From contig NW_006921533.1 in NCBI RefSeq assembly GCF_000340215.1, positions 683,616-747,615 of the forward strand: a DNA stretch of 64,000 nt, read 5' to 3'. The notes below the pieces were generated by a model, which saw nothing but the letters and a program-made list of their open reading frames with translations, was not told where the DNA came from and made no database searches. How positions within the stretch are numbered: the first letter of the stretch is position 1; each line of letters begins with the position of its first letter. Origin of the DNA: Pseudocercospora fijiensis CIRAD86. Lineage: Eukaryota > Ascomycota > Dothideomycetes > Mycosphaerellales > Mycosphaerellaceae. This document shows, one piece after another, positions 1 to 12,150 of this stretch. Both the position numbers and the translations under genes were made by a program.

Positions 1-910
1 GCTAAACTTAAGGACTATACTATATTTAACGGCTCTAGTCGAAAGCAGTATAACGACTACATTCGTAACTGTAAACTCAACTAGCGCAATATACTAAGAG
101 CGCTACTAGACGACTATTCCTTAGTCGTACACGCTATACAGTACATCAATAGCGACCTAAAGCGTATATAGGATAACTATTTCGACTCCCTCGACGACTA
201 GACCGCTATTTAGTAGCAGACCTACAAAACTATTATACTAGATGCCCTTAGAAACCCTATACTAAGGCAACAACATGCTTAGGACCTGTATCTTCGAGCT
301 AAACAGAAGACTAATCAATCGGCTCGCTTATTTAAAGCCTATTTAAAAACCCTTAAAGACGACCTTCCGCCTAAGACTAATTCTATATAGATCTCCGAGA
401 TACGCCTAAAACTTAGATAGGAGCTTATCCTCGAATTAGACCGTCGCCGTGTATTCGAACAAGCTAATCTAATACGCATTCAATTTATAGTCGAAGTAGA
501 AATAGCCGAACGAGCTATTTAGCTCTAATAACGACTAGAATTAAGGATCCGACTAACTAGCACTAACCGTAGCAACCGTAGCCGCGGAGGAAACTAAGGT
601 TCCTACTAGGACAACAATGCTGACAGTAGGAACAGTAACAACGACCGTAGAAGAGGCCGTAGCCGGCGGCTATATAGAGGAGGCCGCGATAGGGGCCGTA
701 GAAGGGGCTCGTATCCCTATAGTACTAACCGCTTAACTAACAATAACAGCTATAGCAGTCTACTAACCGGATTGAAGTGCTTTAATTGTAACAGCACTAG
801 CTATCTACTAGGCTAATGCGACAAACCTAAGGACTAGGCCCGAATTAATCGTACTTCCGCTAAATACCGAAAGCACCTCTTAGTAGCTAACGCTACCCCT
901 ATAGGCTAAC
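1..910 (+). pseudogene. Gypsy gag with RIP stops (5' end outside window)
   Basis: One frame reads as a gag polyprotein interrupted by TAG/TAA codons. An Arg/Gly/Asn-rich basic stretch (about 560-770) precedes a zinc knuckle at about 775-830. The knuckle begins CFNC, and its expected His is now Tyr, as predicted for CAT-to-TAT. Gag would form the virus-like particle and bind element RNA. The ORF start lies outside the window. It cannot be expressed as it stands. Confidence 0.8.
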
Positions 911-959
911 CTTCGAAAAAAGAGTAAGCGCCGCACTAACTATTAGCCTTATGCGGCGT

Positions 960-3900
960 AAGACTATCGATATTGTGCTAGCTATAATACGCTCCTACCT
1001 TGTATAGGATACGAAGGGCACTACCTATTAAACTAAGGTTATACTAGATCTAGGAAATTCAGTTAGTGCCCTTATTAGCTATCGCCTAGCTAAGCAATTA
1101 GACCTTCGACAACTGCCGAAGACTAACCTGCTAACCCTTGCTTGGTTTAATAACGCTCGGCACTTGACCTATAGGGCCTACTATGTTCCTATAGCTCTAA
1201 AGGACGACCTCGGAAATGAGCGCCTACTAGACTTTACTGCCTACGCAGTAGATATAGACAACCTATATAGAGGAGCCGCTATTGTTATTAGCAACCCTGT
1301 TCTCAAGTACTACGCTGTAGCTATAGACCTAGGCCTCTAGAAGTAGCGATTTAGAATCGCTAGGAAAGAGGACATTAAATACATTAATGTTAGCGAGTGT
1401 CCTAATAATATTAGGGTCCTGTTTATTAGCAACCTAACACTAGCCTCCGCCTTAGCTAATCCGACTGCCGACTTGCTCGGTAGTAATAACGATAAACCTA
1501 TGCCCCCTAATAATCCTAATTAGCTTGCTCGTATACTAGAGCCTATTCGAGAGACCTATATTAATGTATTCAAACATTATCTAGCATCGACACTGCCTAT
1601 ATTTAAGGAGACGGATTATAAGATTGACATTATAGAGGGCAAGGAGGTTCCTTTTAGCCCCCTCTATAACCTTAGTAAGCGAGAGCTTGCTATATTGCGT
1701 AAGTACCTAGAGGAAAACCTAGCTAATAGCCGCATTCGGTATAGTAACAGCCCTACTAGTGCCCCTATCCTGTTCGTACTAAAGAAGGATAGTAGCCTAC
1801 GCCTATATATCGACTATCGTAGGCTTAATGCTATTACTATTAAAGACCGCTGTCTACTCCCCCTTATTAATAAGACCCTCGATCGCCTTTCTAGGGCTTA
1901 CTACTACACTACACTAGACATTAAGGATGCGTACTATCGTATCCGCATTCGTAAGGGGGACGAATAGAAAACAGCCTTCCGTACTCGCTATAGCTATTTC
2001 GAATACTTAGTTATGCTATTTGGCCTAGCTAATGCCCCTACAATATTCTAGTCCTATATTAATCGAGCCCTTTTAGGCCTATTAGACTATCTCTATATAG
2101 TTTACCTAGATAATATCCTAGTTTATATACATTTACCTAATATTGTAGAATACTAGGCCGTAGTGCGTAAGGTCCTCGACCGCCTACGAGCCTATAGACT
2201 ATATTACAAACCTTCTAAATGTACCTTTGCTACTAAGGAGGTGTTATTCCTTAGCTTCCTCGTATTAACTAAGGGTGTTAAGGCTAATCCTAATCGGATT
2301 AAAACAATTACTAAATAGCCTATTCCTACGTTAATTAAGGAACTATAGTCGTTCCTCGGCTTCGCTAATTTCTATCGTCGCTTTATTAAGAGCTATTTAC
2401 GGCATATAATGCCCCTAACTAAGCTTACTAAAACTAAGGCCAACCTAACTAGAGAGTTCAAATAGACTAATAGAATACAAGCCGCTTTTAACGGCCTAAA
2501 GCAACGCTTTACTAATGTCCCCTTATTGCACTATTTCGTGCTAAGCAAGCAGATCCGAATTGAGACTAACGCTTTATAGTTCGCTATATCGGCTATTATG
2601 TTATAGCAATTAGATAATAACTATTACTAGCACCCGATTGCCTTCTTTTTACGAAAGATAATCGATATAGAACGTCGATATAAGACCTATAAGCAAGAGC
2701 TCTTAGCAATCGTAGAAGCCTTCAAGCATTAGCGCTACTACCTTAATAGTGCTTAGTACACAATTCAGGTCTATACAGACTATAACAACCTCCGTAGTAT
2801 TACTAAGGTTACTAGGGTTATAGGTCGATAGGCTAGATAGGCCGTCTACCTCGCCGGGTTTGATTTTAATATATTATACCGGCTAGGCGTAAGTAACCCT
2901 GCCGATAGCCTATCGAGGCGACCTAATTACGACAGCGAGACCTAACATATCAATTCTTTGTTTCTAACCCTGTAGTATAAGATTGCTATAGCCTATGTTG
3001 TTAATAAGCAAGCGTAGGATAAGCGGACTTCCGGACCCCGCGGCGATAACAAATACTATAGCGGAGTTGTCGTTCTTCTAGTGTACGTTAAAAGAAAGGA
3101 CGTAGATCGCTCGAGCTATAATAACTCGATTAAAGACATTGCTATCTATAGTAATAGCTTATATAGCGATAGCACTATAGAAGAGGTTGCAGTAGTTCCG
3201 GCTACTAGTACTATTAGATGTATATAATGCGTACCTCGTTCGATAGCACGGGTACTATTAAACGACCTTGTAAATAGGGATAGTTAATCGTTTATAGATA
3301 AGCTGTTGCGTACTTAGTAGAGGGACGCCTTTGCTATCGAGCGTATTAATAAGCTTGTAAGTGGACGGGCGACTCGATCTAGTAAGAGTAACAACTAGTC
3401 GATCGACGACAAAGGTTACTTAAAGTTCAAGGGCAGATACTATGTCCCCGCTAAACAATCGATCCGATAAGAGCTTTTAAAGAGGCACTATAATAGTAAG
3501 CTCGCTAGTTACTATAGTATAGAGAGGTCGTACGAGTTACTATCGCGTACATACTACTAGCTAAATAGTAAGCGGCATATAAAGGAGTATATACAGACCT
3601 GTATAGTATGCTAGCGAGTTAAAGCACTAAAGCACTTACTATTTAGCGAGTTGTCTTTACTCCCTGTTCTAAAGAAGCCTTTTGCAGAGCTTATAATAGA
3701 CTTTATTACAGGTCTTCCCCCTACTAAGCGAAGAGAAAGCAAAGACGTCTTTAACGCTATACTAGTTATTATAGACCGATTTACTAAGGGTGCTCGCTAC
3801 ATTCCTGCTCGGAAAGACTAGACTGCTATTAATATAGTAGAGGCGCTATAGAGTGACATCTTCTATATCTATTAGGGAACCCCTAAGGGGATAGTCTCCG

Positions 3901-4826
3901 ATAGGGGCTCGATATTCATATCTTACTATTAGAGCGAGATTTGCTTATAGCTGAGACTGAAACATCGGCTGTTAACAGCCTTCTATCTACAGACTAACGG
4001 TTAGATAGAGAGGTAGAATGCTACCCTATAGCAGTACCTACGTAGCTATATTAATAAGAACCCCGAGGATTGGGTCAACCTCCTATAGCCTATAGAATTC
4101 GTATACAACAATAGTATACATTTATTAACCAAGATCTCGCCCTATATAGCTATAATAGGCTAGAATGCTGCTATACTATAGGACCTACTATCGCTCGAGG
4201 CCGAGCGTAAGGAAAGGGAAGCGCGTTAAGTACCCGAAATACTAGCGGCTATTAAGAGGGTTTAGAAGATGCGAGAAATCTATACTAAGATAGCCGAGAA
4301 GTTAATAAAGGCTTAAGAGTACTAAAAGACCTACTACGATAGGCGCTATATACTAATAACCTTTAAGCAAGGCGATATAGTTATGCTTAGTATAAAGAAC
4401 CTCCGTATCCGTAAACACCTATTACCTAATAGTAAAACAAGGCCTAAGCTCGCACTAAGATATATTAGCCTATTTCGCATTCGAGAGGCTAAGGGCATAT
4501 AGGCCTACTAGTTGTAGCTCCCCCCTTATTATACTATCTATAATACCTTCTATGTATCCCTCCTTAAGCCGTACTATCTACGCGAAGGGGATAAAGCCCC
4601 TATAGAACACGAAGATATACTAGCGGATAGTAAGGAGCTATAGTCTATAGAACGTATCCTATAGCATCGTACTAGGCAAGGCAAGAAGGAGTACCTGCTA
4701 AGATAGTAAGGCTATTTACCTGAATGGGACTCGTAGGAAGCTGAAGACTCTTTTAAAGATATAACTGAGTTGTTAGATAAGTATTAGACTAGTGTGAAGA
4801 ACAAGAAGAAGGCTAAGGGCCTATAA
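960..4826 (+). pseudogene. Gypsy pol: protease, RT, RNase H, integrase, chromodomain; RIP-inactivated
   Basis: The domains run in Gypsy order. A protease-like motif LDLGNS lies near 1050. The RT core includes a 90-codon open stretch at 1695-1967 (VLKKDSSLRLYIDYRRLNA). The RT catalytic box reads YLDN at about 2101-2114 where YLDD is expected, so a metal-binding Asp is lost. RNase H starts near 2560 and the integrase core (FAELIIDFITGLPP, later SDRGSIF) lies near 3670-4100. A chromodomain is at about 4637-4770 (SIERIL, KKEYLLR, GYLPEWDS). Probable TAA stop at 4824-4826. Chromodomains of this class are known to target integration to heterochromatin. Confidence 0.85.
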
Positions 4827-6088
4827 TGTCGCCTAGGAATAATACTACCCCCGGGGTGCTATTAGCTAACTAATTAGAGGCAAGCGATTGTTAGCAACAA
4901 AGGACAATAAGACTATACTAGGCGCGCTACGACGCGTTAACTAATTGCCTACTCTTTTAAGGACTCTACCTCTTTACTAACGCGCCCTATAGGTCCCCCT
5001 TTTATTCCTTTATTCTATCGAGGCCTTAAGGCCTAGGCGATCTACGAGGACGGCGCACGCATAAATAGCGATAGTAATGATAACAACGGCGCGGCCGGCG
5101 CGGCTATATTAGTAACAGTGTTGCGGAGTGTGTTACTGTTTAAGAAAGGAAGGACATAGCTATATTAGTAACGGTATTACCGAGTATATTATTAGTCGAA
5201 GAAGGAAATCGAAAGCAAGGTAAAGTTAGCGCTAAGACGACTAGCGCTGCTATTGTCAACATTACTTACTATTGTCGCTACGCCTATAGATACAACCTTA
5301 CCTGTACTACGAGCCTAAGGCACCTTTAATTAAAACTTTAATTAAAGCCTTAAGCCTATTAAGGGTTTAATCAAAACTTTAAGGCTAAGTTAAAACTTTG
5401 ACTAAGTTAAAAGATTAAGCGACTAATAGACTAACTAAGGGCAAAACTATAGAGCTAAGCTAGCCGGGGTCGATCTTGCGGATAATAGGTTACTCCTCGA
5501 TCTTTCCGACCCTTTAAGCGAGGCGAACCTCTACTACTATACTTATAATAGCCTTTACCTATAGAAACTAGAAGAACTAAGTTTTTTAAAAAGATATAAT
5601 TAGTTAACACTTAAAGGCTGCCAAACCTAACTAATTTAGGCTAGCGAAACTACGATAGTAAATAATAGCCCTCGTAATAATAAGAACAACCCTCGGAACG
5701 GACAAACCCTCGGAGCGGACATTTCTAGGTCTGTTAGAGTAGACGCAAAGAACTCGTACGACATTACTTAGAACGGAGGCAGTGCTATAATACCTCGTAC
5801 GTCTATCTATTATAGTAGGGAAGACGCGCTCGTATTATAATTAGTCGATAGCCCTTAATTCTTATAGATATATATTACTTTATAGTTTATTATATATAGA
5901 GATAGCGTAGTTAGAGTTGTATATTGTATTATTAGAGGTGAAGTTTGACATAGTTACGTAATCGGTAGTTATGCGTTCGATTTAGCGCGGACTAAGCGGC
6001 TTATTAGACCTACTAAGTTAGTAGTAATAGAGGTTGAGGCTAGAATAAAGACCGGCTACGAGGGCGCGGCCTTTAGAAGGGAAGCGTA
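4827..6088 (+). other. 3' non-coding internal region of the Gypsy element
   Basis: About 1.26 kb between the pol stop and the 3' LTR with no ORF. It is collinear with the reverse complement of about 25358-26590 in the nested copy, so it is part of the element. A CCCCCGGGG-centred quasi-palindrome lies about 10-40 bp after the stop codon. A purine-rich tract just before the LTR (about 6075-6086) is the likely polypurine primer. Confidence 0.7.
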
Positions 6089-6286
6089 TATTAGGACTAA
6101 AGAGGTTATACGTGATTAGTATATAACCGGGCTCGAGTGAAGCTAGGGTCTCGATGCCTTAGGCAGGGCTTGGCGCTTAGTAGTAGGCTAACTTGCCTGC
6201 CTTCCTCCCTCTCCTTCTAGCTCCTTATCGAATACTACTCGTAACTACTACTACCCTATCTACCTGCTAATATAACCCTTCTTATA
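6089..6286 (+). repeat. 3' LTR of the Gypsy element (198 bp)
   Basis: Matches the reverse complement of both 196-bp LTRs of the nested Gypsy copy, starting TATTAGG and ending CTTCTTATA. TA...TA ends are consistent with TG...CA ends after RIP. Borders were set by the target-duplication-defined LTRs at 25162-25357 and 32108-32303. The partner 5' LTR and target duplication are outside the window. Confidence 0.8.
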
Positions 6287-6289
6287 AAG

Positions 6290-7600
6290 ACTCCTAAGTT
6301 AAGGTAGCTTCGGAGCTCTACGATCCTACTCGAAGTTAATCTTGTCGCCGGTATCGGTATAGTAGAACCGACTATTTACTTGTATAACGAGCTTCCTCTT
6401 AAGAAGCTCTTTCTAGATAGGGCAGTCTAATTAAATATGTTTGAAACCGCCGTATATCTAGTACTTGCTATCTAAGTTAGAATAGATCTTCCGTATAGCG
6501 TAGACGTTAACTAAAGGGGCCTTAGGGTAGTTAGGATCGGAGACCTAGTAGACTAGTAGCATATCCTTTAGTATACTAGTATTAAGGACCTCCCTAACTC
6601 GCTATAGTGCTTTCGTATTAAGGTTGAGCTAGGCTAGGGATTTAGCCAAGTCCGTAACGTCCTAAGAATGCTTAGTAATAGTAGGAGTTACGGTACTAGG
6701 ACTACTTTGCGATTTAGGAAGAAACTTAGGCCCTCTAGTTCCCGAGATATCGTTCCTTACCTAGGCTAGGTTATTCCGGTCCTCGCCGTAAATGAACTTC
6801 TTTACGTTAGCGGAGCTATTAATGTCGTCCTTAATAGCCTCTAGGACCTCTTTATACTTCCTAAAGGTCTTAGGATTAGCTTCGCTAAGCTTATAGCGAC
6901 GGAAGACCCGCTTAGCCGTAGACTATAGTAACCCTTTAAGGAGTAGCCTCGTTCTCTAAGAATTCTCGAGGTCCTGCTAGTCGATGCCGTCCGCTAACTT
7001 AACAAACTCGCGGACGTACTCCTTTAGGTCGTTATCTTCGGTACGCCTCTCTATATAGAGGTTCTTAAGCTACGTACGACTGCCTTTAATGCGACGGCTA
7101 TCGCGATCCCGATACTCCCTTATAAAGGCCTACTTAAAGACCTCCTAGTCGGCATTAGACTTGTCGTCCTTTTCTAAGTAGCTAACTAGGGTTCTAAGGG
7201 TTTAGTAAAGCTTAGTAATAGTAGTCCTCGTAAGGGACCGGACCTTGTACTAGTCCGACTCCTCTTCGAGTCCGTACTCGGCTAAGTTGTCCTTAAAGCG
7301 TTCTACGTGCGCCGTAGCGTTCTACCCTTCGAATAGAGGGTTCCTACTACTTCCTAGCTCTAGCGGGCGACGCCTATTCTAACGGAGAAGGTTAGTTTGC
7401 CCTTGAATTATCTTTATAACGATATTATAGAGGGCCTCGGGCGTAGAAGGCTCGATAGCCCCTAGTTCGATAGCGCTTATAATAACTAGTCGTCGCCTGA
7501 TTTCTTCGTTAATAGGGTCTAGTAGGTTATTAGATTCCGAAGATTCCGCTAATTCGTAATGCTCGCTTTCGCTAGAGCTTATTCGATTATTATAAAGTAG
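6290..7600 (-). pseudogene. Orphan retrotransposon gag, RIP-mutated
   Basis: Read on the minus strand from about 7585, one frame gives a gag-like protein interrupted almost only by TAG. It has an acidic Ser/Glu start (SSSESEHYELAES), a region like a retrotransposon gag domain (LKEYVREFVKLADGID, AIKDDINSSANVKKFIYG) and a degraded Cys-poor C-terminal motif. It does not match the gag at 1-910 or the coiled-coil gag at 9960-12150, so it represents a third element. No pol follows, because the plus-strand Gypsy LTR ends at 6286, immediately beyond its 3' end. The plus-strand element may have inserted into it. Confidence 0.6.
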
Positions 7601-8639
7601 TTGAAATAAAATGCTATAGGAAAGTGTTTTTAGTATATATTGTAGGTTTAGTTTGTTTCGATGTTGCTATACGAGAAAATAGTATACTAGGCTGTTTTCT
7701 TCTAATATTACCCCCGGGGTAGCATTAGAGTTTAGCCTCCTAGGGGTCGCCTAGATACCCCTAAGAGCTTTAATTTAGTAAATTTAGACAAAAGCCGCTC
7801 GGAGGAAGGAACTGCAATCTCTATTCACACCTAGATCCTAGAAACCAGCTACTTTACTAACTATCGTTATCTCTTTTAGCTAGGCGGGGGGCGGGGACTT
7901 TCTTTTTCTAGTAGAAGGCTAAGCACTATCCGAACGAGGCAGCGAATCCCGAAACAATCTACCTAGTTAATAGGGGAACTGTCTAGGTATCTAACCTATA
8001 ATCTAGAAATTGCTATCGTATAGATAGTCTTAGCAAACTAAGTAAGGCCGATAGGTAATTAATCTATCTCCTCCTTAGGCGGGCGGTAGCTTATCTCGAG
8101 TAAGCGGTACTAAATAGGTCTTCGACCCGGAGCCGAGTCCTTAGAAGCTAGCTATAGTTATAGACTAGGCCCTAAGCTATAACAGTCCTAAGGGTTTGTA
8201 GCTTTTCGGGGTTAAAGCGATGCCCTTATTAAGAGGTTTCTCTACTTGTTGTAACGGCCCCTTAAGATACTTCGGTATCGTCCGTATCGTAGGCTCTTAT
8301 CGTGCCCTCGCTTCGGTTATAGCTATTCGTGCCTAGAGACTACCTTTAATATACCTAAACCTGTTAGATATAAAGAGATAGCCCTACCTTCGGCTCTAAT
8401 AAAGGACGGAAACTAATACTACTACTACTACTTATAGCAATAGTATAGGCTACCGAGGGTAACATAACCTATAGCAATATAGGTAGCTATGTTTAGCAAG
8501 ATAGGATAACGAGACTGTCGCTTAGGCTAATAACTAGAGCCCTGCAACATAGGCATTATAGAAGTGTGACATAAACAATGTGCTATACGAGGTTAATAAT
8601 CTATCTACTCTATAGAAGGAGGCCTCTTATATAGGCTCA

Positions 8640-8840
8640 AAACTGCCCTATAGGTATAGGGCCGGTTACTAGCTAATACTAGGGCTGCAGCTAATAAGGA
8701 ACTAGGCTAGATTATGCCTTTAGCTAGTTGTTCGTCTATCTACTTCTTAATAATATTATTCTTACGGGTCGAGAGTAGGTACGGTCGCTTAAAAGGAGGT
8801 TCGGCGCCTTCCTTTAAATAGATCTTATAGTCGATACCTA
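8640..8840 (-). pseudogene. Reverse transcriptase N-terminal remnant
   Basis: Minus-strand reading gives LPPYRLGIDYKIYLKEGAEP, then a segment like EQLAKGII-PS, then AAAPVLAS. This is the conserved entry to a Gypsy RT domain (LPPHR...DH-I-L...P, then E-L-KG-I-PS-SP-A-PVLF). The catalytic palm is not recognisable downstream. Confidence 0.55.
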
Positions 8841-9479
8841 GACGATACGGCGGCAGTGCGTTAGCAGCGTCACGCGAGAAGGTCTAAAGGTGTCTAATAA
8901 GTAATAATAGTACTAAGGCAGGAGGCTACGAGGGTCCTTGTCCTTATATATTGTTATTGCTTTATTATAGTCTTCCGTCGTAATAGTACAAGCTTGCAAT
9001 TAATCGTTATAGCTATTCTAAGGAGGTGTAAGCTATAATATAATAACGTCTGTATTAGGCCTATAGGCAAGTAGGCTAAGCGCATACGCAGAGATCTCTA
9101 GTATCTCGGGATTATCGAGTTAGTAATATTTATATTAAATAGCTAATAATGGCAGTAGTAGCGGTACTACTAGTAGATTCGGTAGGTTCTACTACTAGTC
9201 TCGTAAGGCCGGATTGTCTTAAAATAGGCTAGTAGTCTCATCTTCGACGAACAGCCCTAGCGGTAGTCTAAGGATTTTATAAGGGGTAAGGGACGGTATA
9301 GGTATATAGTTTAGTAACTAAGATTATACGATGCGACCTGCGTCGTTATATATAGATCTATAGTGCGGAGAACTAAAGGCGATGCGTCCCGTAGCGAAGT
9401 ATATAAATAGTTAGTATAAGGCGAACTAAGGAAGTCCGAGGATAATATTATACTAGATATCTGTAATAAAGGCGATAAC

Positions 9480-9720
9480 CTATTCGCAATAACTATTAAT
9501 ATTAAGGTTAAGATATATACCGTAAGTAATACGGTTAGCTATAGTCTACCTATTTACAAGACCTAAGAAACGAGACCGGGAGAGAGGTATAAATAGCAAT
9601 TTAAGCGCGCAAGTAGTAGCAGTCTTAACGAAGATAGAAGTAGCGCCGGGATCGAGGAAGGAACAGGTCTTATAGTTATTATTAACTCTAGATTAGAGGA
9701 CTATATAAGGCTAGATATCT
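9480..9720 (-). pseudogene. Retroviral-type aspartic protease fragment
   Basis: Minus-strand reading contains FLDPGATSIFVKTATTC near 9610-9660. It resembles the active-site strand of retroelement proteases, where D-T/S-G is usual and DPG is seen here. It lies between gag and the RT remnant, as expected for a Gypsy polyprotein. Confidence 0.5.
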
Positions 9721-9959
9721 AGAGTTATAGGATCTCTAGAAGAGACGGAAGTAGCCGATACCGATAATAAAGATGCTAAGGGTAATAATGCTTCCTAGGC
9801 TGCCTTTAATACTCGTAATTATTCGACGCTATTATATTGTCTACTAACTTTCTCGCCTAGGCAGCGGACGTACTATTTCCCTACTTAGAATCGGAGTCGT
9901 AGTAGCTATAATAATCTTTATTATTAGACGCTTCTACGTCGGCGTCTATACTAGAGGCA

Positions 9960-12150
9960 TTAACTAGAGAGCCGTTATTATTAAAGCCGGTTATTAGGCA
10001 GAGGGGGTCCTTCGGTCGGTAGCCTACCTCGCGGTAACGGAAGCAACGATTCTCGCGTTAGTAACGAAGGCGCTTAGGGCTACCTATAGGACTAAGTAGA
10101 GGCAGGTTCTAGTACTTCTTAGGTAGCTGCTTGCGGGTAGAGGCGCTATTCGCACTAGTATAAGAGTTATTATTACCGCGCTAGTTGTTGCTATTGCTAC
10201 TACTACCGTTATTATTAGAGCGGCGGGTACTAGCTAGCTTCTTGTCCTTGTCGCTATTACGAGGGAACTTCCGGTCGAGGTCGCGCTACTCGTCCTTAAT
10301 CTCGTAGCACTTCTTAACTAATTTCTTAACAGTCTTAGGTATATTGTTCTTTAACTAGGCGTAGTACTTAAGGTTTAGCTTCTGCTTAAGCTAGTAGAAC
10401 TCGACCTCGGGCGACTACTTAATACGTACGCGGAGGGTCTAGTAACGGTTATAGAACTCCGTAAAGTTCTTACCTTACTACTAAGTGTAGTAGGTTATGT
10501 TATTATAAGCCTTGCTATTACGGTTACGCTCGCTATAGTAGTTGTCTAGGAACTCGAGTAGCTCGTCTAAGTCTTCGAAGGGATCCTATAGCGTATCGCT
10601 ACTAAGCTTAGAAGGGACCTAGGTTTCGATTATCTCCTATAGGTTACCCTTTAGGTAGCTATAGATATATATAAGCAGATCGTCTATACTACGGAACGTT
10701 ATAATAGCGAGCTTGCTTTCGAGTTGTCGCTTCTAGCGTTGCAGTAGTAAAGAACTCTTATTGCTAAACTTCTTAGAGTTGTCGACAGCCTAATTAGTCT
10801 TAAAGGCCTTACCTAAGTTAGGGTCGAACTTAGTTACATCCGTAGCGTTAGTCTTATTAGTGCGGTATAACCGTCCGGAGCGACTAGAATAGCGATTAGG
10901 CGTGCGTCTATCGCTCTACTTGTCCTTCTTAGAAGACTTCTTCTTAGACTTGTTCTTCTTTCGACAGTCGTTATTAGTAGACTCGTCGTTAGTAGTACTA
11001 TCTTTATCGTCGGACGAGGATAAAGAGGAGGATAATAAATTAGGAGGTAAGAGAGAGCGTCTACGACGCTAGCGCCGCTCCTTGTCCTTATTCTTATCCT
11101 TGCGAGATAGCAAGCGAGGAGAGCGTAATCGTAAATAGGCACTATTATAGCGACGACGGTCTACCGATCTAGAGCGTAAGGAGTTAAAGTAGATATACTT
11201 AGAGCGGTTACGGTTATAGTCGGTTATCTTCTTAATCTTAGCCTCGAGCTCTTTAATCTTACGCTTTAGGTTAGCCTTAGTGCCTTCTAGCTAAGCATTC
11301 TAAGACTTATTAACCTTAGCTCGGTTAATCTTAGCGTTACGTTCTACTCGGAGGCGCTTATAAGCTAAGTTTAGTTCCTTAAGCTTTTTACTTGCCGCGG
11401 CATACTTAGCTTCGGCCTTCTTAGTCTTCTAGTACTAGTTATCGGCCTAGTCTATGTATTTCTTAGTAACCGTAGTAGCGGGTTCCTTGCTAGCGAGGTC
11501 TTTAAGTCGTTCCTTTAATTCGATAACCGCTTTCTCCTTATTAGCGATCTCTTAAGCAAGGTAGGCGGACTTCTCGTTAGACAGGTTATACTGCTTATAT
11601 ATAATGTTAATATAACGGAGAGCCCGGAGGTAGTTATAGTAGATGCTCGTAATTAGGGCGTAGAAAGTCTTTAGGTTATCGTTAACGAGCTTCTCGAAAT
11701 CGGTAGAGTCGAGCCTATTAATATCCTTAACCTAGAATTTCTTATACTAGAGGGAAGGTACAGTATCGAGATTATCTAGATCCGGGTCCTCGCGCTTAGT
11801 ATTCTTATCCTCGAGGAGGATATAGTCTTTCTTAGCCTCGGAGTCGGTACTAATCTTCTCGAAGAACTAGGTTAAGTCGATACGATCTAGGTTACCTTCC
11901 TTAGCTACTTATTAGACGGCTTAGGCTTCCTTACCTAGTTGCTTCTCTTCTTCGACGATCTAGATAAGCCGATGTCCTTCTCCTAGTATATCCCGGACCT
12001 AGTCGGCGTAGCGACCTTGTATCTAGGTATTACCGAACTTAAGGAGATCCTTAGGGAGGATAGACGTACGTACGCTTAAGAGCTTGCTATAGCCGGAGAG
12101 TCGAGCTATAGCTATAGGTTAGAGGTACGTCGGAAGTCCGAAGATCTACG
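9960..12150 (-). pseudogene. Coiled-coil gag with zinc knuckle, RIP-inactivated
   Basis: Minus-strand translation gives a long Lys/Glu/Ala-rich segment predicted to be coiled coil (for example KKLKELNLAYKRLRVER, LKRKIKELEAKIKK at about 11200-11400). A basic Ser/Arg segment and a capsid-like region (FTEFYNRYQTLRVRIK) follow. A zinc knuckle lies at about 10000-10060: it begins RCFRYREVGYRPKD, and the expected second Cys and the His are both Tyr, exactly the TGC-to-TAC and CAC-to-TAC changes RIP makes. Interrupted by many TAG codons. The short open stretch at 10834-11142 is in another frame and is not a gene. Confidence 0.65.

Larger units (their letters stand above)
1..6286 (+). mobile_element. 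Ty3/Gypsy chromovirus-type retrotransposon, 3' part, RIP-inactivated
   Basis: The element enters from the left edge of the window, so its 5' LTR is not seen. Plus-strand translation with TAG/TAA read through gives gag with a zinc knuckle, aspartic protease, reverse transcriptase, RNase H, integrase and a C-terminal chromodomain in canonical Gypsy order. About 1.26 kb of 3' non-coding DNA and a 3' LTR follow. The stops fall where Trp or Gln is expected, and CA/TG dinucleotides are strongly depleted, as in RIP. The same family recurs complete on the minus strand at 25162-32303, which confirms the borders. The LTR differs from that copy by small indels as well as substitutions, so the two are separate insertions. 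Confidence 0.92.

Noticed and set aside
10834..11142. 102-codon minus-strand ORF in the repeat island.
   Set aside because: It is a different frame of the coiled-coil gag. The gag frame itself carries the recognisable features.
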